Shown here piece after piece: positions 14,007 through 17,592 of a stretch of 17,592 nucleotides of DNA (the first letter of the stretch is position 1; each line of letters begins with the position of its first letter). The notes beneath the pieces are model-generated. The model ran no database searches and was not told the origin of the DNA. It was given only the letters and a program-made list of their open reading frames with translations. Both the position numbers and the translations under genes were made by a program. The DNA is from UBA1858 sp045105615. Lineage in GTDB: Bacteria > Pseudomonadota > Gammaproteobacteria > UBA4575. Location of the stretch: contig JBGCDS010000023.1 in the NCBI GenBank assembly GCA_045105615.1, forward strand, positions 1-17,592, in the 5' to 3' direction.

Positions 14007-16829
14007 CTATTTCAGAATATCTGCAAGATATTTGCCTGTGTAAGATTGTTTGCATTGTGTTATTTGTTCAGGGGTTCCGGTCACTACTACTTCCCCTCCA
14101 CCTGACCCACCTTCTGGCCCAAGGTCAATTACCCAATCTGCAGTTTTAATTACATCCAAGTTGTGTTCGATAACTATAAGAGTATTGCCGTGATCTCTGA
14201 GTTTATGTAGTACTGCTAGTAACTGCTCTACGTCGTAGAAGTGTAAGCCAGTTGTAGGTTCGTCTAGTATATAAAGAGTTTTTCCCGTGTCCCGTTTAGA
14301 GAGTTCGCGTGAAAGTTTCACGCGTTGGGCTTCACCGCCAGAAAGAGTAGTAGCACTTTGGCCTAGTGTTATATAAGTTAAACCTACTGAGACTAGTGTT
14401 TCCAATTTGCGTTTAATCACAGGCACTGCATTGAAAAACTCTAATGCATCTTCAATCGTCATCTGTAAAACGTCATAGATATTTTTGCCTTTGTATTGAA
14501 TCTCTAACGTTTCACGATTGTAGCGTTTGCTCTTACATACATCGCAAGGGACATAAACATCAGGTAGAAAATGCATTTCAACTCTAATAACGCCATCGCC
14601 TTGGCAAGCTTCGCAGCGGCCGCCTTTGACATTGAAGCTAAATCGTCCTGGCGTATATCCACGAGAACGTGCTTCGGGTGTACCGGAGAATAATTCGCGT
14701 ATTGGGGTGAATAGACCGGTATAAGTTGCTGGGTTAGAGCGAGGTGTTCGGCCTATTGGGCTCTGATCAATTTCGACGACTTTGTCAAAATTATCCATGC
14801 CTTCAATTTCGTCGTAATGAGAAACACTGATGCTTGATTTATTTAGTTGTCTAGCAGCGGCGGCATACAGTGTATTGTTTATTAGTGTCGACTTGCCTGA
14901 ACCAGATACACCTGTGACAGCAATGAATAGTCCCACAGGAAACTCTACGTTAACTGACTTTAAGTTATTACCACTAGCACCGCGTATAGTGAGTAATTTT
15001 TCTGGGTCAATAGGTATTCTTTTTTCAGGAATTTCTATTTTCTTCTTGCCAGATAAATACTGCCCGGTAAGTGAATTTTTATTGTCATAGACTTGTTGTG
15101 GTGTGCCTTCGGCAACAATTTCTCCGCCGTGTATACCTGCGCCTGGGCCAATATCAACAACATAGTCAGCAGCACGTATAGCTTCTTCATCATGCTCAAC
15201 AACAATCACAGTATTACCAATATCGCGTAAGCGAGTTAGTGTATTTAGGAGACGTTGGTTATCTCTCTGATGCAAACCAATAGAAGGCTCATCTAATACA
15301 TACATAACACCCACTAATCCAGAGCCAATCTGTGATGCTAAGCGAATACGTTGTGCTTCACCGCCTGATAAGGTGTCGGCACTACGATCTAAGCTTAAGT
15401 AATCTAAACCTACGTTTACTAAAAATGATAAACGATCACGAATTTCATTAATTACTTTTGCACCGACTTGTGCACGATGGCCTTGTAGTTCTATTTCTTG
15501 AAAGAATGTGAGTGATTGTTTGATTGATATGGATGTTAAGGATGGAAGGTTACGATCGCTGACAAACACATGTCGAGCCTGCGTGTTCAGGCGATCGCCA
15601 TGACATTCTTCACAGCGCTGTTCTGACAAATATTTGCTTAACTCGTCTCGTACCAAATGGGAATCTGTTTGGTTGTAACGCCGATCCATGTTGGGAATGA
15701 TGCCTTCAAACACATGTTTTTTAGTGACACTGCGCCCTTTTTCGTTAACATACTTAAAGGCAATTTCTTCATCTCCGCTACCGTATAAAATAGTCTCTTG
15801 AAGTTCCTCGCTAAGTGAATCAAAAGGTGCTTCAACATCAAATTCATAATGTGCAGCAAGTGATTGAATCATTTGGAAGTAATGTGCGTTACGACGATCC
15901 CAGCCTCGTACTGCACCGCCAGCACAGCTCAGTTGAGGAGAGCTCACAATTAGTTCGGGATCAAAATATTCTTCTACTCCTAAACCATCGCAGCTTTGAC
16001 ACGCTCCAATGGGATTATTGAAGGAGAATAGGCGTGGTTCTAATTCGCTGACGCTGTAACCACATACTGGGCAGGCAAAGCGGGCAGAGAATAATAACGA
16101 CTCTGCTTTGGGGTCGTCCATAAAGGCAATTTCTGCAATGTCATCTGCTAGCTTTAAGGCGGTTTCAAACGATTCCGCAATACGTAATTCGATATCAGGT
16201 TTTACTTTGAAGCGATCAACCACGACTTCAATTGTATGCTTTTTGCGCAAATCCAATTTAGGTGGTTCATCTAACTCGTAAACTTCCCCATCAACACGGG
16301 CACGTAAAAAACCTTGGGAATGCAATTGTTGGAATAATTGCAAATGCTCACCTTTGCGATTTTGCACCACTGGTGCGAGTAGCATCAGACGGCTGTCAGT
16401 GGGCAGCTCCATGACTTTATCGACCATTTGACTGACTGTCTGGGCATTCAAGTCATTGTCATGAGTAGGGCATCTAGGCGTGCCTACACGCGCGTATAGT
16501 AAGCGCAGATAGTCATATATCTCAGTGATCGTCCCTACTGTGGAACGTGGGTTGTGCGAGGTTGATTTCTGTTCAATCGAAATTGCTGGCGATAAGCCTT
16601 CAATAGTATCGACATCAGGCTTTTCTAGTCGCGCCAAGAATTGCCGAGCATAGGCTGATAGAGATTCAACATAGCGGCGTTGTCCCTCGGCAAAGATGGT
16701 ATCGAAGGCTAGCGAAGACTTGCCAGAGCCAGATAGTCCCGTGATGACAATCAATTCATCACGCGGTAAGTCTAGATCAATATTTTTTAAATTATGGGTG
16801 CGAGCCCCGCGAATTTTAATCGCTGCCAT
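14007..16829 (-). CDS. uvrA: UvrABC system protein A (excinuclease ABC subunit A)
   Basis: 940 residues, exactly the E. coli length. UvrA is the ATPase that finds bulky DNA lesions and loads UvrB in nucleotide-excision repair. Two ABC modules are seen: Walker A GLSGSGKSS at 31-39 and GVSGSGKST at 640-648; signatures LSGGEAQ at 487-493 and 829-835; Walker B ends DEP at 513-515 and 856-858. Zinc sites are Cys253/256/277/280 and Cys739/742/762/765. A further cysteine pair sits at 406/409. All key residues are intact. It converges on rplQ and diverges from the MFS gene. The start agrees with the family's N-terminus; the ribosome site is weak. I see no canonical LexA box upstream. Confidence 0.98.
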   Translation of the reverse strand: MAAIKIRGARTHNLKNIDLDLPRDELIVITGLSGSGKSSLAFDTIFAEGQRRYVESLSAYARQFLARLEKPDVDTIEGLSPAISIEQKSTSHNPRSTVGTITEIYDYLRLLYARVGTPRCPTHDNDLNAQTVSQMVDKVMELPTDSRLMLLAPVVQNRKGEHLQLFQQLHSQGFLRARVDGEVYELDEPPKLDLRKKHTIEVVVDRFKVKPDIELRIAESFETALKLADDIAEIAFMDDPKAESLLFSARFACPVCGYSVSELEPRLFSFNNPIGACQSCDGLGVEEYFDPELIVSSPQLSCAGGAVRGWDRRNAHYFQMIQSLAAHYEFDVEAPFDSLSEELQETILYGSGDEEIAFKYVNEKGRSVTKKHVFEGIIPNMDRRYNQTDSHLVRDELSKYLSEQRCEECHGDRLNTQARHVFVSDRNLPSLTSISIKQSLTFFQEIELQGHRAQVGAKVINEIRDRLSFLVNVGLDYLSLDRSADTLSGGEAQRIRLASQIGSGLVGVMYVLDEPSIGLHQRDNQRLLNTLTRLRDIGNTVIVVEHDEEAIRAADYVVDIGPGAGIHGGEIVAEGTPQQVYDNKNSLTGQYLSGKKKIEIPEKRIPIDPEKLLTIRGASGNNLKSVNVEFPVGLFIAVTGVSGSGKSTLINNTLYAAAARQLNKSSISVSHYDEIEGMDNFDKVVEIDQSPIGRTPRSNPATYTGLFTPIRELFSGTPEARSRGYTPGRFSFNVKGGRCEACQGDGVIRVEMHFLPDVYVPCDVCKSKRYNRETLEIQYKGKNIYDVLQMTIEDALEFFNAVPVIKRKLETLVSVGLTYITLGQSATTLSGGEAQRVKLSRELSKRDTGKTLYILDEPTTGLHFYDVEQLLAVLHKLRDHGNTLIVIEHNLDVIKTADWVIDLGPEGGSGGGEVVVTGTPEQITQCKQSYTGKYLADILK

Positions 16830-16924
16830 GCGCGTATCTCAGTAAAGGTAAACTTGCTAATATACGTGCTTTCAACCATGCAACGCAAAGAAACGAGTAC
16901 TCCCATTAATACACAGGTTAAACA
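16830..16924. promoter_or_regulatory. Divergent uvrA / MFS intergenic spacer
   Basis: This 95-bp spacer must hold the start signals for uvrA (leftward) and probably the MFS gene (rightward). On the minus strand TATATT (plus 16859-16864) with TTGCGT 18 bp further upstream is a weak -10/-35 candidate for uvrA. No CTG-N10-CAG LexA operator is visible on either strand. No convincing promoter was found for the rightward gene. Confidence 0.35.
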
Positions 16925-17592
16925 ATGAACTCGCTTGAGCGTCGAGCGGCAATATCACTTGCGCTAATTTACGCCACACGTATGTTGGGTCTTTTTATGA
17001 TCTTGCCGGTGTTTGCGATCTATGCAGAACAACTCGTGCATGTGACACCACTTTTAGTGGGCTTGGCGATTGGCATTTATGGGTTAACCCAAGCAGCATT
17101 CCAGATTCCCTTCGGTGCATGGTCAGATAGGATAGGGCGTAAGCCAGTGATAGTGACTGGGTTATTGATTTTTGTGCTGGGTAGCGTGGTTGCTGCATTA
17201 GCGGATTCTATTTATTGGGTAATTGTTGGACGTGCCTTACAAGGCATGGGGGCTATTGCCTCAGCCATCATGGCGTTGGCATCAGATTTAACGCGTGAAG
17301 AACATCGTACTAAAGTAATGGCGATTATTGGTGCCAGCATAGGGGCGTCATTTATGGTGGCGTTAGTATTGGGCCCAGTTCTGCAGTCGTGGGTGGGTGT
17401 GCCTGGGATATTTTGGATTACGGCCATCCTTGCGTTAGCTGGAATTGCTGTTGTCAGTGTATTGATTCCCACGCCAGTGCAGGCTAGCCAGCAAGCTGCT
17501 GTGGTTAATCGCGCAACACTAAGTTCGGTATTAAGTGACTCGCAATTGCTACGTCTCGATGCAGGTGTATTCATTTTGCATATGGCGTTGAC
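16925..17592 (+). CDS. YajR-like major facilitator superfamily transporter, N-terminal part (3' end outside window)
   Basis: 222 complete codons are present and the frame is open to the window edge. Hydrophobic helices fill about 10-32, 42-63, 75-93, 97-119, 132-152 and 161-181, matching the first six of a 12-helix MFS. The motif-A loop GAWSDRIGRKP lies at 64-74. LGLFMILPVFAIYA, the IGIYGLTQAAFQIPFG stretch, GRALQGMGAIASAIMAL and SDLTREEHRTK closely resemble YajR, an inner-membrane proton-driven exporter family with unsettled substrates. An MFS gene divergent from uvrA and next to ssb is known in Pseudomonas; ssb would be expected further right but is not in the window. ATG 16925 has AGG at 16915-16917. 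Substrate cannot be inferred. Confidence 0.9.
   Translation, partial: MNSLERRAAISLALIYATRMLGLFMILPVFAIYAEQLVHVTPLLVGLAIGIYGLTQAAFQIPFGAWSDRIGRKPVIVTGLLIFVLGSVVAALADSIYWVIVGRALQGMGAIASAIMALASDLTREEHRTKVMAIIGASIGASFMVALVLGPVLQSWVGVPGIFWITAILALAGIAVVSVLIPTPVQASQQAAVVNRATLSSVLSDSQLLRLDAGVFILHMAL

Noticed and set aside
17212..17574. 120-codon minus-strand open frame opposite the MFS gene
   Set aside because: Antisense to well-conserved MFS helices; composition (many Ala, Thr, Asn) is typical of a shadow frame.
1..17592. A novel multigene system, mobile element, CRISPR array or RNA gene
   Set aside because: All coding sequence is accounted for by conserved housekeeping genes in conserved order; no transposase, integrase, repeat array, tRNA or rRNA pattern was found.

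Overview
The window is a chromosomal core-genome segment from a gammaproteobacterium. The evidence is the close protein-level match of every ribosomal protein to the Escherichia/Pseudomonas forms (for example 101-residue zinc-free S14, 206-residue S4, 118-residue S13, 940-residue UvrA) and the order rplQ > uvrA (reversed) > MFS transporter, which resembles the Pseudomonas rplQ...uvrA-MFS-ssb neighbourhood. The DNA is rather A+T-rich, with AT-rich gene gaps. Genus and species cannot be told from this sequence.

Layout. 1-108 is the 3' end of tuf (EF-Tu). 145-5397 is the S10 block: rpsJ, rplC, rplD, rplW, rplB, rpsS, rplV, rpsC, rplP, rpmC, rpsQ. 5411-11024 is the spc block: rplN, rplX, rplE, rpsN, rpsH, rplF, rplR, rpsE, rpmD, rplO, secY, rpmJ. 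11127-13940 is the alpha block: rpsM, rpsK, rpsD, rpoA, rplQ. All are on the + strand with small gaps or 1-4 bp overlaps. A strong hairpin terminator (13962-13993) closes the cluster and probably also ends the convergent uvrA (14007-16829, minus strand). A 95-bp divergent spacer then leads to a YajR-like MFS transporter that runs off the right edge.

How it works together. Nearly all genes supply the translation machine: 10 small-subunit and 16 large-subunit proteins plus EF-Tu. The block also holds the RNA polymerase alpha subunit and the SecY translocon core, so transcription, translation and export are expressed together. The only two sizeable gaps inside the cluster are rpsJ-rplC (216 bp) and rpmJ-rpsM (102 bp). 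Both hold RNA-hairpin potential and share an identical 15-nt motif directly over a sigma70-like -10 element. These are the most likely control points. By contrast, tuf-rpsJ (36 bp) and rpsQ-rplN (13 bp), where E. coli places the S10 leader and the spc promoter, have no room for such elements.

I found no mobile element, CRISPR array, tRNA/rRNA, defence system or other novel multigene system. The unusual content is regulatory and sits in the two structured gaps.
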